Part shown: positions 32,790 through 32,934 of the stretch, one piece after another
How the letters are laid out: every line of letters starts with the position of its first letter
Position numbering within the stretch: the stretch's first letter is position 1
Assembly (NCBI GenBank): GCA_943333125.1
Contig: CALQSB010000029.1
Location: 1-32,934, forward strand
DNA length: 32,934 bases
DNA from: Chitinophaga pinensis
GTDB taxonomy: Bacteria; Bacteroidota; Bacteroidia; Chitinophagales; Chitinophagaceae
Direction: 5' to 3'
Translations under genes and position numbers: made by a program
The notes under the pieces: generated by a model
Told to the model about the DNA's origin: nothing
The model's input: only the letters and a program-made list of their open reading frames with translations
Databases searched by the model: none

Positions 32790-32934
32790 CTATTTTTTTA
32801 TAAATTTTCGATTCAAGGTAATTCCTGAATTTGTTTCCAACTGAAGCAGATAAGTTCCAGCAGCAAGTTTATTTAAATTAGATATCGTCCAGGTATTAAA
32901 TCCCTTATCCAGAGATTTTTCCATTTTAGTCATC
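32790..32934 (-). CDS. 3' end of a T9SS-sorted protein (partial)
   Basis: Only the last 47 codons are in the window; the rest lies beyond position 32934. On the minus strand they read MTKMEKSLDKGFNTWTISNL, then NKLAAGTYLLQLETNSGI, ending TLNRKFIKK before the stop. The pattern L-x-x-G-x-Y-x-L-x-L-x(3-5)-G-x(2-5)-K-F-I-K is the end of a T9SS type A sorting domain. The nature of the passenger is unknown. Confidence 0.85.
   Translation of the reverse strand, partial: MTKMEKSLDKGFNTWTISNLNKLAAGTYLLQLETNSGITLNRKFIKK

Overview
The window comes from an AT-rich member of the Bacteroidota, most likely a Chitinophagaceae-type relative. The evidence is two proteins with type IX secretion (T9SS) C-terminal sorting domains, DUF4293 and DUF3127 family proteins, tRNA genes without an encoded CCA, and several promoters of the Bacteroidota form TTG-N~20-TAnnTTTG. 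No taxon below phylum can be fixed from the sequence alone.

Layout. 1-3086: a DUF4293 membrane protein and glyA on the minus strand, with a nucleotide-sugar pyrophosphorylase divergent from glyA. 3087-3430: a gene-free mosaic of short iterated words. 3431-7826: a FabK/nitronate-monooxygenase flavoprotein, then a polysaccharide export pair (an OPX protein with six SLBB-type repeats and a Wzz-like chain-length protein). 7847-12204 (minus): a NatAB-type ABC exporter, a COG2509-type FAD oxidoreductase and a DUF3127 protein. 12548-13981: dnaA, ended by a clear terminator. 14140-14360: tRNA-Ser(GCT) and tRNA-Pro(TGG) behind a strong candidate promoter. 14465-16418 (minus): an unknown lipoprotein and a self-inhibited Fic enzyme, in what may be a small tRNA-anchored insertion. 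16729-17504: a 49-residue membrane protein and a SYLF-domain protein. 17604-18242 (minus): a lipoprotein. 18475-22434: a 1319-residue T9SS-secreted surface protein. 22484-32780: an Lrp/AsnC regulator divergent from a pyrimidine catabolic operon. 32790-32934: the 3' end of another T9SS-sorted protein.

The most coherent system is the pyrimidine operon. It encodes uptake (NCS1 permease), reduction of uracil/thymine (PreT-PreA), ring opening (dihydropyrimidinase), release of beta-alanine (beta-ureidopropionase), transamination, and CoA-dependent oxidation of malonate semialdehyde to acetyl-CoA (MmsA-type). This is a complete reductive route from pyrimidine base to central metabolism with a dedicated regulator. 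The PreT and PreA genes are separated by about 0.5 kb holding a four-helix-bundle (23S IVS-type) gene. That gene carries one in-frame stop codon, and 20-nt imperfect inverted repeats lie on both sides of it.

Other points of interest are a 37-nt-arm inverted repeat between glyA and the DUF4293 gene, three unrelated word-like intergenic repeat families, two identical DnaA-box-like 9-mers 42 bp apart downstream of dnaA, and an orphan terminator next to a decayed copy of a tRNA 3' end. No CRISPR array, prophage, transposase or rRNA was seen.
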